From contig OY978526.1 of assembly GCA_963854835.1 (NCBI GenBank), forward strand, positions 13,409,277-13,473,276: 64,000 bases of DNA, written 5' to 3'. Source of the DNA: Megamerina dolium (taxonomy: Eukaryota; Arthropoda; Insecta; Diptera; Megamerinidae). The notes beneath the pieces were generated by a model. It had not been told where the DNA came from. It saw only the letters and a program-made list of their open reading frames with translations, and did not search any database. Position numbers and translations under genes: made by a program. Position 1 is the first letter of the stretch; each line of letters begins with the position of its first letter. Positions 1 through 10,854 of this stretch are shown piece after piece.

Positions 1-980
1 GTAAATTTATAAAAATGGAAAAAATTGCTCACCGTTATGTAATTCAATAATTTCATTTGAAAGGTTTCAGTCCAACGAATATTAAAGCCGAACTAGATTC
101 TATTTTGGGGGAGTCTGCTCTGGGTGGCAGAGTTTAAATGAGGTCGTACGAGCTGCCAAGATGAACACCGTAGTGATCGATCAATTCTGGCCACGCCAGA
201 AATGGTTTAGAAAATCCATAAAATGGTATTGGTGAACTGGGTGAAATTACAGGCATTGCAAAAAGTGCTATACATCGTGTATTGACCGAAAATGTTGAGA
301 TGAAAAAGCTGTGTGCAAAATGGGTGCCGCGTTTGCTCACAGAATTGTTTGTTTCTATAGAATGTTTAGCGATAAAGCCGAGTTTTTACTTCGACTCATA
401 ACAATGAATGACACATGGGTCCACCACATCACACCTGAGACAAAGGAGCTGTCAAAAGAGTGGACTGAAAGAGGAAAATCGTGTCCAAAGAAGGCGAAGA
501 CAGTTCCATCTGCAGGCAAGGTTATGGCGTCTGTTTTTTGGGAAAAAGGAAAAACAATCAACGGCGAGTATTATGCTAATTTGAAATTAAAGAAAAAAGG
601 CCGTAGTTGGCGAAAAAGGTAGTGTTTTTTCATCAAGATAATGCACCAGTTCACACATCCGCCATTGTGATGGCCAAAATCAATGAGTTAAAGCTCGAAT
701 TGCTTCAGCACGCACCTTATTCGCCAGATTTAGCTCCTTCGGATTATTTTCTATTTCCAAATTTGAAAAAATGGTTTGATGGCAGAAAATTTGCAAACAA
801 TGATGGAGTCTGCGGTAGATTTTAATGAGCTAGACAGTTCGTACTATAAACAAAGTATGGAAGCCATAGAATATCTCTGGGAAAAGTGTATAAAGCTGAA
901 AGAAGATTATGTCGAGAAATAAAGAAAAATTTTCCCAAATTTGTTGTGTTTTCTTTGTTAGGTCGGGTAGTTCTGGGACC
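1..980 (+). mobile_element. mariner element, degenerate, 5' end off the window
   Basis: This is a decayed mariner-family (DD34D-type) transposon. Pieces of a transposase can be read in order: an N-terminal helix-turn-helix part from about 15 (xxxFHLKGxSxxxIKAELDS), a middle part at 311-622 (TPETKE, KKAKTVPSAGKVMASVFW) and a C-terminal part at 607-825 with HQDNAPVH and YSPDLAPSDYFLF. The last codons of the protein and a stop are near 925. The reading frame is broken several times, about 25 bp are missing near 120 compared with the sister copy at 42.8-43.1 kb, and the first catalytic Asp region reads MNDTW. The 3' inverted repeat is at 961-980 (ggtcgggtagttctgggacc). It lies in what is probably the first intron of SDR-1. 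It cannot be active. Confidence 0.85.
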
Positions 981-983
981 ACC

Positions 984-1616
984 CCCTTATCATACGATGG
1001 GAGTTGTGAAATATGGTTGCAAAAATGTTTCAATATTTTATTACCGAATGATGTCAGCAAAACATTGTTGTCTTGACAAGAAATATATTCGGCACATTTT
1101 GGACGAATCTAATATATGAATACATAAGAATGAACATACAAATGCCATATGTGCCACATATAAATACACACAATTATGTAACCCCAGTAAGAAATGCATC
1201 AAATGTCATCGAATTAATGGACAATATTAAACTGTGATATTCGAAAAGTTTTTATCCAATAACTTGTTGTGAATTAAGTGGAATATTGCAGCTATAGACG
1301 TTTTCCATAATATTATGCAATGCCAATTCCTTAATGGGAATTCACTCATACGCACATATATATGTACATACATATTCATACTGTTATTCACTATGCTCCC
1401 ACAACTTAGTTCATGGCTACAATACATACAGATACATGTTGTTGAAAAATTGTTGTCGATGTTGTTTCATTTGCAGGAGGCTCAATTAAATGTTTACTTG
1501 TTTTCTGCTTGTGGTTATTGCACATTGTTGTTGTTGCTTTCGTTGATATTATGTTTTGCTTGATTTTGGCGTTTGCATACATATTTAATTTTCGATTTGC
1601 TGTTGCTGCTTTTCAG
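984..1616 (+). other. Probable end of SDR-1 intron 1; no gene seen
   Basis: Between the mariner 3' end and the first recognised SDR-1 exon there is AT-rich sequence with no supported coding exon. A pyrimidine-rich stretch and acceptor (ttgctgcttttcag, ending at 1616) precede the exon. I looked for the expected 150-165 nt first exon (hydrophobic anchor ending in Gly-Glu/Asp-Val-Ala-Val) and did not find it, so it is probably upstream of the window. Confidence 0.5.
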
Positions 1617-4600
1617 GTGACTGGCGCTGGCAGCGGCCTTGGCCGGGAAATAGCCATTGAATTGGCCAAAAAAGGTTGTAAAGTTGCCGTTGTCGATGCT
1701 CATTCGAAGGGTTGCTATGAAACGGTTGACCTTATCTCAAAAATACCACGTTGCGTCGGTAAAGTGTATAAGGTAAAGTTTCGAACATTGTCCTTCCACA
1801 TATAAATATACGAAAAACGTTCATATATAAGCATAAAAGTATAAAATATTTTTTTTTTAATAATGGTTACTACATATACATTACGTATGTATATAATTGT
1901 CCCAAATTGCCCAAAATATATGATGATTGTTGACATATTGTTATTTATTTATTCAATATCTTTAACAAATTGTATGTAGACGGACGTTTCTTCGCCTAGG
2001 GAATTACAATTGATGGCTGTAAAGATTGAAAAAGAATTGGGTCCCGTTGAGATTTTAGTAAATAATGCCTCACTTATGCCAATGACATCGACACCACAAT
2101 TGAAAGATGATGAAATCGAGCGTATTATAACAGTAAATTTGGGTTCATACATTATGGTAAGTGAATGTCGTCTCTTATGAAAATAAAGTGTGTAAATAAG
2201 CAAAAGTTTTTAATTCGATTTTCATAGACAACAAAGGAATTTCTACCCAAAATGGTTGCTAGGAAATCTGGACATGTAGTAGCTGTTGCAGCGTTGTCTG
2301 GTAAGTACTTTTATTATATAGGAAGGAATAATGTATGTCAATATATTATTATTGATCAGTGTCACGATATGAGTAGATTTAGCCATGTCTGTGTATTTAT
2401 CTATATATCACCCATACAAACGTATGCTTCCGCATGTATATTTTCACAGTTTGTGCACGAAAACATAAAGTTATTGAGCTGAAATTTGACAAAATTTGCG
2501 CCGTCCCATGTTGTGTTGACATCGGTTAGCTCGCGCAATAATGACCTACTCCAAGTATTTTTTGGCCTACCTCGACCTCTGCTTTCTTGTGGGTTCCAGT
2601 CTAATGCCATTCTTGTAATGCTATCTGAAAGTTTTCTTAGCCTATCCATTGCAGCTTTCTGTTTTTGATTTGATTCGTCAGTCTTTATAGCACTGATGGT
2701 GTTCGGCCAGAATATTCTACAGATGATGCGGAGCCATCTGTTGAAGAAAGTTTATAGCTTTCGTGTGATGGTGTCAGAGATCAGCCATGTTTCACTTCTT
2801 TACAACAATACTGACTTCACAAATGAGCTGAATATTAGCAGTTTTGTACGTTTTGTGGAGATTCGCGAGCTCGCCCGCACTGCATGCAGTTGCCCGAATG
2901 CCGCCCTTGCTTTGTTTAACCTGCAGTTGACATCTTCATTAGCTCCGCCATTTGCCGTAATAATGCAGCCGAGGCAACAGAAGCTTTCAACAAATTCCAC
3001 CGGGCATCCGTCGAATATTATATGGTTTGCTTTCATGGCTTTCATAGCTCTCATGGCCTTGGTTTTTGCGATGTTGACCTCTAGTCCGACTGTACGTTCC
3101 AGCGCGACTAGGCTATCCGTCATCGCTTGCATGTCGATAAGTTTGTGTGAGAGGAGGCAGATGTCATCGACGAAGTCCAAATTTTTCAGGTGCCTACTAA
3201 AACTCCATAGGATGCCTCTCCTGTGTAAGATAAGTTGGCTCATGACGTCGTCCAGAACGATGAGAAGGGGAGAGAGGGGGGAACCTTGCCTTACGTCCGC
3301 ATTGGTAGAGTATAGGTTACTGATATTACCGTTATGAAGCACAGCCAGTTCGGAATTCTCGTAAAGGGCTCTGATGAGGCGGGGATTCCTTTTCTACTTA
3401 ATGCCAGCCAGTTTGTATGTCGTCTCAGCCTTCTCATTCAAAATAACATCATGTAAACATTTTAATTATAATATTTTTATTTATGTTTAAGAGTGGGCGG
3501 TATCGGTTGAAAACTACGCCTATTTCCAATACAAAATTATTTTCTATTCCGAAAGTACGTCTTTCTCTAAGTCATGGTGTAGGGTAAATAAGCTTGGGTA
3601 TTATTGAAGACAAGCTTCCACACGTTTCTTTGTAATTTTCTTTTCTTATTCACTGGAATTCATCATTTTGTATTTTGTTTTTCTTAGGTATCGTATCACT
3701 GCCCGGTGCTGGAATATATACAGCAACAAAATATGGTATAATTGGCTTCATGGATTCGTTGCGTGCTGAACTACGACTATCCGATAGTGATTATGTGCGG
3801 ACAACTGTCGCAAATGCATATATGATGAAGACCAGCGGTGATTTGCACTTGTTAAATGATGCTGGGTATGTATCCACAAAAAAAAAAGATGAAAATAAAA
3901 AAATAAAAAACAAAACAAACAACAACAACTTGTTAGAACAACATAATGGCTATTAACTTGTACACAATACATACATATGTTGCACGTGTGCTGCAATGGT
4001 ACTTACATATATACGTATGTATTCACTGTACTTGGAAATCATTTACAATGTTATCACGTTTCTGTAATGTACACGTGCATCAAATGATTATGCTTTTTTT
4101 CTGCTGTTGCTATTGCAACAACTGCTGTTGTTGTAGTGGTAATTTTTTGTTTCTCTTTCTTACCATCGTTATTAGTAGCAAAAAAATCCTTATAATAGAT
4201 TTGTTAATTATTTTATATTGTAATTTTCATGATAATCAACGTCTGCTGATGCTGAACAATTGACACCAAACCTATCTATACACACACACACATATACTTA
4301 CATGCATATCGATGAACACTGGCTCAAATATGGCTAAATATTATATATTGTTTTCACTATGAGTAGCATCGCCGACAGTTATCCTGGTTTACCAACAACG
4401 TATGTGGCGGAAAAAATCGTTAAGGGCATGCTGTTGAACGAGCGTATGGTGTACGTGCCAAAAATATTCGCACTCAGTGTTTGGTTACTTAGGTGAGTGT
4501 GTACTACTGTGGATGTTGTTTGTTCTATTGCATATATCTGTCTGCATGCATGGAAAAAATAGAAACTGAAAAAAATTAAATTAAATTAACCTGTTGTACG

Positions 4601-4868
4601 TTGTTGCAATTTTGTGTATCGAAGGGTACTAGACATAAAAAGAACGGTGTATAATTCTTCTGTTTTTTTTTTTTTTGCAAATTTAATTCAATTGAACATC
4701 TACTTTCAATTGAATCTTGTTGTAGTATTTATTATATTATTATATATGTATTTCTGTTTGTCTTTCTCTTTGTATTGCAGATTATTGCCAACAAAGTGGC
4801 AGGATTATATGATATTAAAATTTTACAATTTCGATGTAAGAAGCGCGCATTTATTCTATTGGAAGTGA
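1617..4868 (+). CDS. SDR-1: short-chain dehydrogenase/reductase, 17-beta-HSD13-like, 5' partial, catalytic Ser replaced
   Basis: Six exons are visible: 1617-1772, 1980-2156, 2228-2300, 3688-3865, 4367-4492 and 4781-4868, all with GT..AG introns and an open frame of 265 residues. The first exon, which encodes the membrane anchor in the paralogs, is not seen. Family motifs are TGAGSGLG (residues 2-9, cofactor loop), VVD after the second beta strand (NAD-type Asp), NNAS instead of NNAG, the catalytic Asn in VNLG, and Tyr-x-x-x-Lys as YTATK (Tyr146, Lys150). The position 13 residues before Tyr146, which is Ser in the three paralogs, is Ala133 (GCG at 2291-2293). The intron at 2301-3687 carries a LINE fragment. 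An extra intron (3866-4366) splits an exon that is uninterrupted in the paralogs. It is open and spliceable, so probably expressed, but its catalysis may be altered or lost. Confidence 0.85.
2395..3425 (-). mobile_element. Non-LTR retrotransposon (LINE) fragment, 3' part of reverse transcriptase, in an SDR-1 intron
   Basis: On the minus strand the 2800-3342 frame shows reverse transcriptase motifs: RQGSPLSPLL (motif 4) and LDFVDDICLLSH (the catalytic box as FVDD rather than YADD). It is followed, after a frame break, by 2401-2649 with the C-terminal tail motif GRGRPKNTW that is common in several LINE clades. The endonuclease and the first half of the RT are absent, as expected for 5' truncation. 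The far 3' part (about 2400-2470) resembles the 153-bp tandem units at 50.2-50.9 kb. I cannot assign the clade. The host intron keeps intact splice sites on both sides. Confidence 0.8.
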
Positions 4869-6060
4869 ACATCTGCAAATTGCATTATCATAAGGAATTA
4901 CAATACAATAGTTGCGAATGAACTGTGTTAGTGAAACTGACAAAGGAATACAATCAGGTTGACTAGCAAATTGACCTAAATATAATGGCCCGTAGTTTTA
5001 GTCAAAGTTGAGATCGTATGAAATTTAATATGTCAAATCAATTCGATGTTCTTTAACTATAACTACTGACTTATATATTTAAATTTGTAATTATTATTAT
5101 TTTGTATTTATTTTGCAATTATCACAAATACAAATACCTACTGTTAATTTTATAATTTAAAATTATTATTTAATCATTTCAATATTACATTCTTTGTATC
5201 AAAATACCAAAATTCTAATATTATAATAATTTAATTTTATTCTTTTCAAATGTATTCTAACATTATAATGTATCTAAATATATAAGCTTTTAATAAATGA
5301 ATATCATGTACTAAGTAAATCTTGTTGCATTATATCCGATAGTTTTGTACTATTTTTCTCTTTTCGACAGCAACTTTCCTTGCGAGGAAAGTTGCAAATT
5401 GTCGATAGTAATTAGCAATTAATGAGGTAATTTGCAATTTTTTTGCTAAGATGATGATTCACATAGTTAAGGCGTTTTTTCTAATAGGTCTTGATGGATC
5501 TTTGTGAATTTTATTTCTTCAACAAAATACGACTCCAAATAAAATTTGAAGTCAATCTGTTCATAAATAGATAGAATTCCCTTTCAAATATTTCATTTTT
5601 TAAAACAAATATTACCAATTTTTTTCAAAAAGTAAGATATCAGAAAATTTTCAAAATGAAACATTAAAATGAGAATATCTTCTAAACAAATTTGTATAGT
5701 TTTGTTAAAAAAAAATACTTTTTTCACCCATAATATAAATTTTTATATATAATTCCATAAAATTCCACCTATTGTATTATTGTATGGTAATTTTTATACA
5801 AATTTGTTAATTTTTGAAAAAAGAACAAAAAAAGGTCTTCGGAAAGGGTTGGGTAACAAATTGTTGGTAGATGACTTTAATATGTAACATCTCTGGTAAT
5901 ATTATTTGCGTCTACATAGCTTGTTTGGAAGGTGACATTTTAAGCTTTATTTTGTTTGGAGAAATTATTAAAACCGCTGTGAATTCTGTGAAAAGTTATC
6001 TATGGTTAAAAAAGAGTGAAAATTCGGAAAATTTTCATTATATTTTGTATTTCTATTAGT
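4869..6060. other. 3' flank of SDR-1 and AT-rich spacer
   Basis: This AT-rich segment follows the SDR-1 stop codon. AATAAA near 5291 could serve as its polyadenylation signal. A strong inverted repeat at 5364-5405 is listed separately. No coding exon is supported. Confidence 0.5.
5364..5405. repeat. Short perfect hairpin
   Basis: An 11-bp perfect stem (gcaactttcct at 5370-5380, aggaaagttgc at 5385-5395) closes on a 4-nt loop (tgcg). An outer pair (tcgaca 5364-5369 and tgtcga 5400-5405) extends it across a 4-nt bulge. It lies about 500 bp past the SDR-1 stop codon. Function unknown. Confidence 0.7.
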
Positions 6061-6900
6061 ATTTCTATTAGAAGAATGCGTCCAAGGCTGCTGGAAAAAA
6101 TTTATGAAGTTCATGGAGATGATGCTGTACTAGAAAAGTTGCTCGTTTAGGATCTGATAATTTTGATGTTAGAGATACACCTCCCTCTGGTCGACGAATC
6201 ACTAAAAAAGTTGATGAAATCATTGGAAAAAATTATGATAAGCAGTGTGGATTCATCAAACAGTTATCAAGCATTTGCAGAAAGATGGACACACACAAAG
6301 TAGCTCGATGTTTGGATGCCACATGAATTAACAGTGAAAAATTTAATGGACCGAATTTCCATATTTGAACGAAAGGAAACCATTTCTAAAGCGAATGATT
6401 ACGGACGATGAAAAGTGAATTATATATGACGATAATGTGTGATCATGGATGGAGCATGGTGAAGCTTCGCAAACAGTGGCAAAGCCCGGATTGACGCCAT
6501 GAAAGGTAATGCTGTGTGTCTGGTGCGATTGAAAGGGAATTGTTCATTATGAGCTTCCACAATCTGGTCAAACAATTAATTCTGATCTCTATTGTCAACA
6601 ATTAATGAGATTGAAGCAAGCAATTCAATTAATACTCCCCGAATTCAGCAACAGAAAAGGTGTTGAGTTCCATCAAGACAACGCCATACTACACACATCT
6701 TTGATGACCTGAAAGCCCGGACCTTGCACCTTCAGATTCTTCAAATTATCACTTGTTTCGATCAGTTCACTCAGAAAACCCAGAAGTTTTACACACATGG
6801 AATAATGGCATTACCCCAAAAATGGACAAAAGTCATAGATCAAAACAGCACATATTTGATGTAATAAAACACGTTTCAAATATAAGAAAAAAGTGTTACA
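6060..6900 (+). mobile_element. mariner-type transposase remnant
   Basis: Frame-broken pieces of a mariner transposase are readable on the plus strand. They comprise an N-terminal segment near 6150-6290 (ARLGSDNFDVRDTPPSGRR), a MITDDEK segment near 6400, a segment near 6490-6660 (VAKPGLTP, YELPQSGQTI) and the catalytic HQDNA block near 6670-6690. These are followed by a trace of the SPDLAPSD block near 6713-6735. Many stops and small deletions make it inactive. I could not identify its inverted repeats. It lies directly upstream of another mariner at 7080. Confidence 0.75.
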
Positions 6901-7248
6901 TTTTTAGTCAAATTTTTAACCGAACTTTTTCGAACATCCATATTTTGGTTAGAAAATTGTACGGATGAATGCGTGTTTTCAAGATAAAACGATATAAGAA
7001 TATTGAAGTGACTGCTGTGTCTGAAGATATTATGTCTTTTCCCAATATGAGTTCAATAAAAGGCTGTCAATAAAGAATACCAGGTGTACAAGCTTAAATC
7101 CGCTTTTTGCTCGTAGATGGCGTTAGTGAGCATATTGAGCTATTATCGACTGTGCATCCTTTTTTTATGAGTTCTACATCTGTTTACATCAGTTAGTAAA
7201 CATCATCAGTGATTTCATACAACAACATACATTTTTCCTCGTATAATC

Positions 7249-8592
7249 ATGTCCAGTTTCGTGCCAGAAAAAGAGCATATGCGGGAAGCTCCACTTTTTT
7301 GCTTCAATTTGAAGAAATGCTGAGTCGCATCGAATGCTTGTGCGCTATTGGAAACCACTTGCAGAGGCTGGCTACGCCGGTTTAAAGAAGGCCATTTTGA
7401 CTTGAGTGACAAGAAGCGTGAAAATAGACCCAGAAAAGTTGAGGACCATGATTTGCAGGCTCTTTTGGATGAGGACGAGACCCAATCGCAAAAAATGCTT
7501 ACCGAACAGTTACATAACAAGTCATTTCCATACGTTTACGAGCCATGGGAAAGGTTCAAAAATTTGGAAAATGGGTATCCCATGAATTGAACGATAGGCA
7601 GATGGAGCGACGCCAAAACACATGTGGAATCTTGCTTGCTAGACAAAAAAGAAAGTCGTTCCAGCATCTTGTGGTGACTTGCGATGAAAAGTGAATATAC
7701 TTTGAGAATCCTACACGAAAAAAATAGTGGGTCGATCGCGGCCAACCAGCGACTTCTTCTCCAAGGCCAAATCGCTTTGGACGCAAGGCGATGCTGTGCG
7801 TTTGGTGGGATCAGCAGGATGTCATCTACTACGAGCTGTTGAAACCTGGTGAAACTGTCAATGCTCACCGCTACCACCAACAACTAGTGAAATTGAAAAA
7901 AGGCCTGCTTATGAACAAAGACATGAGAAGCTGATTTTTCTCCACGAGAACGCCCAATCGCGCACGTCAAAACTGGACCAAAACTACATCCTGCTTATTC
8001 ACCAGACCTGGCACCTTCTGACTATCACCTGTTTTCGTCGATGGCCGTCGACGCGCTCGCCAAACAGCACTTCGATTAGTATGAAGACGTCGGAAAATGG
8101 CTTGACGAGTGGTTTGCCTCGAAAAATGAGGAATTCTTTTGGCATGAAAAAAAAAATAAATATGTGGCACTTAAAGCCCCAAAGGGCTCATTGGCCGAGC
8201 TTCTCTTCCATTACTGTTGTGCGTCTTAAATTTGGACAGTATTCGAAGGGACCTACTTATTTTAGCCGGTTCCGAACGGCAGAACACTTGTGACATCACT
8301 TTTTGTGAGCTTTGTCACAGAGTTCTTTAAGAAGCTTTTTCATGGCAAGTTGTTACTGTCGGAAGAATTGCCAATTGCTTGCCGACAGGTGGGTACCATT
8401 CGAAAGAAAAATCTTATCGATATTAAATTTGTTATGCATCAGCCGGGGATTGAACCACGACCTACAGATCAGAAGGCGAACACACTAACCACTGAGCTAC
8501 GGCACCCTACTTTTCTTCTCTTGGCATGGTATACACAAATTGCCCGAGAGATGGGAAAATGTATAGCAAGTGAGGGCAAATACTTTGAATAA
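7249..8592 (+). pseudogene. mariner transposase, broken by stops, frameshifts and a SINE
   Basis: Translation from the ATG at 7249 (MSSFVPEKEHMREA) follows a cecropia-type mariner transposase. Recognisable parts are a helix-turn-helix segment (TTCRGWLRRFKEGHFDLSD, 7348 onward), LQALLDEDETQ, the first catalytic Asp block as VTCDEK followed by a stop, and AMLCVWWDQQ near 7790. Toward the end is the C-terminus (LPERWEKC..GKYFE) up to the stop at 8590-8592. Several in-frame stops are present, and the second catalytic block (normally HDNA) is frameshifted. The SINE interrupts the codons between EEFFWHG and the final block. It cannot make transposase. Confidence 0.85.
8147..8507 (-). mobile_element. 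tRNA-derived SINE, copy 1
   Basis: Read on the minus strand, it starts with a tRNA-like head near 8507. The RNA polymerase III A box is the complement of ccactgagcta at 8490-8500, and the B box is the complement of gggattgaacc at 8446-8456. A unique body of about 280 bp follows, and the element ends with gtgccacata plus a short A/T-only tail (8147-8160). It is nearly identical over about 350 bp to the copies at 12.2 and 58.1 kb. Flanking sequence ttcttttggcatg (8134-8146) recurs imperfectly at about 8514-8527, as expected for a target duplication. Removing it restores the mariner reading order. Confidence 0.85.
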
Positions 8593-8667
8593 ATTAATTT
8601 TTGGCTTTCTATGGAAAAGTTTTTTTTTTTAACGAAAAATAGCGGATTTTAGCTTGTACACCTGGTA

Positions 8668-9161
8668 TATATACATTTGCATGCTACGTATATATTTTAT
8701 CTTATTTGAATTTGAGATAATATATTGGAATTTTGTGCCATTAGCAGATATCAAATAAACGAAAATGGTATGGAACATATAAAGAGATAAGTGTGAATTA
8801 TGTTATGTAAATGATGGAAGTTCTGCTTGGGAATATTCGCATTATTATTATTATTTGCAATCTGAAATTAAAATGCGACACACTTCAATCAATGCTAGAG
8901 TATAGCTAATGATAAGATTTGATTAGGAAAATGTAAAATATAACTACCAATAATTGATCTATAGGTACATGCCAATATGTACGTATTGTGTGATTCAGCT
9001 GAATTCATTATGTTTACTATAATATTCTTCATTCGAAATAGTTCAATAAATAGTTTATTATTTCTGGTTGACTGTCGATAGAGAAGTATATTTTAAACGT
9101 CATATTCAAATTTAATTTGTACATATACTTATTATATATGATATATTCATAATAAACGAAA
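8668..9161. other. Spacer and upstream region of the chitin-binding gene
   Basis: AT-rich spacer between the mariner and the chitin-binding protein gene. TATA-like stretches occur close to the start codon (9127-9150), but I cannot choose a promoter. No coding exon is seen. Confidence 0.4.
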
Positions 9162-10189
9162 ATGTTGTACAATCAATTATGGTTGTGGTGTATAATTTTC
9201 ATCACAAGTAAATGCTATCGTTTGGTTGCAGCTATTGAATTGTTTGCCGAATGTGAGGGAGTTGAAAAAATCAATACATTCGTGGCAAGTAATAGTGATT
9301 GTGCCAAATATATTTACTGTGATGGTGTGACCTCATTTGAAGGTGAATGTCTCGATGACAATTATTTCAATGAGAAGGCCGAACAATGTGATGATCGCAC
9401 TGTAGTCCATTGTAAAATTGGTAATAATGGTACGGAGCATATGGTACTGACATCAGCAGTACCGACCGGACGTAATGATGGCATCTCAGTTGCTGTTAAT
9501 GAATATGAACATGTTACAACTGTTGCAACCATTACCAGCAGTGGGATTATAAGCAACAATAGTAGTAATGATATCACTACAATGGCAACAATGACAACAA
9601 CTGTTGCTGGTACTACGAGTACTACTGCTGCTACTACAACTACAATGATAACCGAAAGCATAATTCCAAGTGATGTCACCACTACTGCAGCACCAACACC
9701 ACATTGTCCTTTGGCTTATGGTATTGCAAATTTGATACACTTACCGAATCCTACATCATGCTCGACCTACTACGTATGCTACAATGGTATTGCAATTCCA
9801 ATGGTTTGTCCACAGCATATGTATTTCAATGCAAATAGTGGCAAATGTGAGCGTCAAGAACTTGTCTATTGTGAGGTAAGTTGCAAATTTTTCATTATAC
9901 GTAGCACAACTGTGCGAACAATCCGATTACTTATGTGTACGTATGCATTTGTTTTCTTTTATAATAGCATAGTCGTCCATTACGTTTGAATTGTCACAAG
10001 GGTGTATACGCTTTTATGCCACATCCGCACAATTGTAAATACTATTATTACTGTTCAAACGGCTTTCTCATGATATTGCAGTGTCCGTTCGAGTGCACGT
10101 GGCATTATCAACGGCAAGTTTGTGTACATCGTCTACAATCGAAATGTTTCTCAAATCATATGCATCCAGAGATGAAGTTAAATGCTTGA
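9162..10189 (+). CDS. Secreted peritrophin-like protein with three chitin-binding type-2 (CBM14) domains
   Basis: Two exons (9162-9875 and 9968-10189) with a 92-nt GT..AG phase-0 intron give 311 residues. An N-terminal hydrophobic segment (residues 1-24) is a likely signal peptide. Three six-cysteine CBM14 domains follow: Cys31-Cys84 (31, 47, 53, 63, 76, 84), Cys182-Cys237 (182, 200, 206, 216, 229, 237) and Cys247-Cys298. The third has a seventh cysteine at 281. Between domains 1 and 2, residues 85-180 are Thr/Ser-rich and look like an O-glycosylated mucin linker. By family such proteins bind chitin in the peritrophic matrix of the gut, or in cuticle or trachea; the tissue here is unknown. 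AATAAA at about 10328-10333 is a likely poly(A) signal. The start is the first ATG giving the signal peptide. Confidence 0.9.
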
Positions 10190-10852
10190 AATATTCGAAT
10201 ATTTATGTATACACTAAATATCGATTTTGGTATTACGCACATAATAATTGAGTGAGTAATTAAAATTGATTTTAAGTGATGCTTTTCTATAATTTTTTTT
10301 TTTTATTTTTCTATTGAATTTGTTGTAAATAAAATTTCAATATTTTGATTATATAAAATGTGACTATATATATTTTTATTTTCTATAAATTATTACTACT
10401 TTACGGAGTTACTGAAAGTAAGTTAAACGCCATCGATTACCCAGTGTGCTGAAATAATTTATTTTTGGTAAATTGACCTATGAATGCGATGCCAGGTCAA
10501 CTGAATTATTTATGAAGGTCAGGTCTGTAGAAGTTGGAGATATTATGCCTTCGGTAAGCTGCTTTCGAGGCCCTTTTTGAATAAAATGTAATACTTTCGA
10601 AGCCAACCAAATTATATTTATATTATTTATAATATACTGAAGTCAGAATTCAAATTTAATTCCCTAAGTAAACTTATAGAATTGAGTGTTATTCGAGTAC
10701 TTTGTGAATGGTATATCACATTTAATATAAAAAAAAAAATAACTCAACATTAATTATAATTGCAATTAATAGCTGCTATTATTAATTACCATGTTTGGAT
10801 TATCAAATTGTGTTCTCCCTATGAAAAAAAAAAAAAAAAATCCAAACACATG
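10190..10852. other. 3' flank of the chitin-binding gene; no gene seen
   Basis: AT-rich DNA containing the likely poly(A) signal of the upstream gene. It ends in an A-run (10824-10840) just before a transposon end. No exon is supported. Confidence 0.4.
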
Positions 10853-10854
10853 TA

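Larger units (their letters stand above)
7080..8665 (+). mobile_element. mariner element with both inverted repeats and TA target duplication, carrying a nested SINE
   Basis: The ends are inverted repeats of about 25 bp: ccaggtgtacaagc... from 7080 and its complement ending at 8665, with one mismatch. TA dinucleotides flank both sides (7078-7079 and 8666-8667), as expected for Tc1/mariner insertion. Without the SINE (about 8147-8513) it is about 1.2 kb, a normal mariner size. The two ends agreeing while the transposase is broken suggests an old insertion that still keeps recognisable termini. Confidence 0.9.

Noticed and set aside
1509..1616. Hydrophobic in-frame extension upstream of SDR-1 exon 2
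   Set aside because: It looks like a membrane segment, but it includes the polypyrimidine tract and acceptor site, and all three paralogs splice at exactly this codon from an exon ending in VAV.
2696..3337. Plus-strand open frame of 213 codons
   Set aside because: It is the antisense of the LINE reverse transcriptase, whose motifs lie on the minus strand.
8446..8507. Possible tRNA gene on the minus strand
   Set aside because: A and B boxes are present, but the sequence recurs with a conserved 280-bp body at 12.4 and 58.4 kb, and the anticodon stem pairs poorly. It is the head of a SINE.
8290..8592. Open frame of 100 codons, with similar ones at 12316-12561 and 58235-58684
   Set aside because: These frames run antisense through the SINE copies and into flanking DNA; the shared protein-like similarity is only repeat identity.
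9362..9740. Two minus-strand open frames (106 and 84 codons)
   Set aside because: They are antisense to the Thr-rich linker of the chitin-binding protein; the low complexity keeps several frames open.
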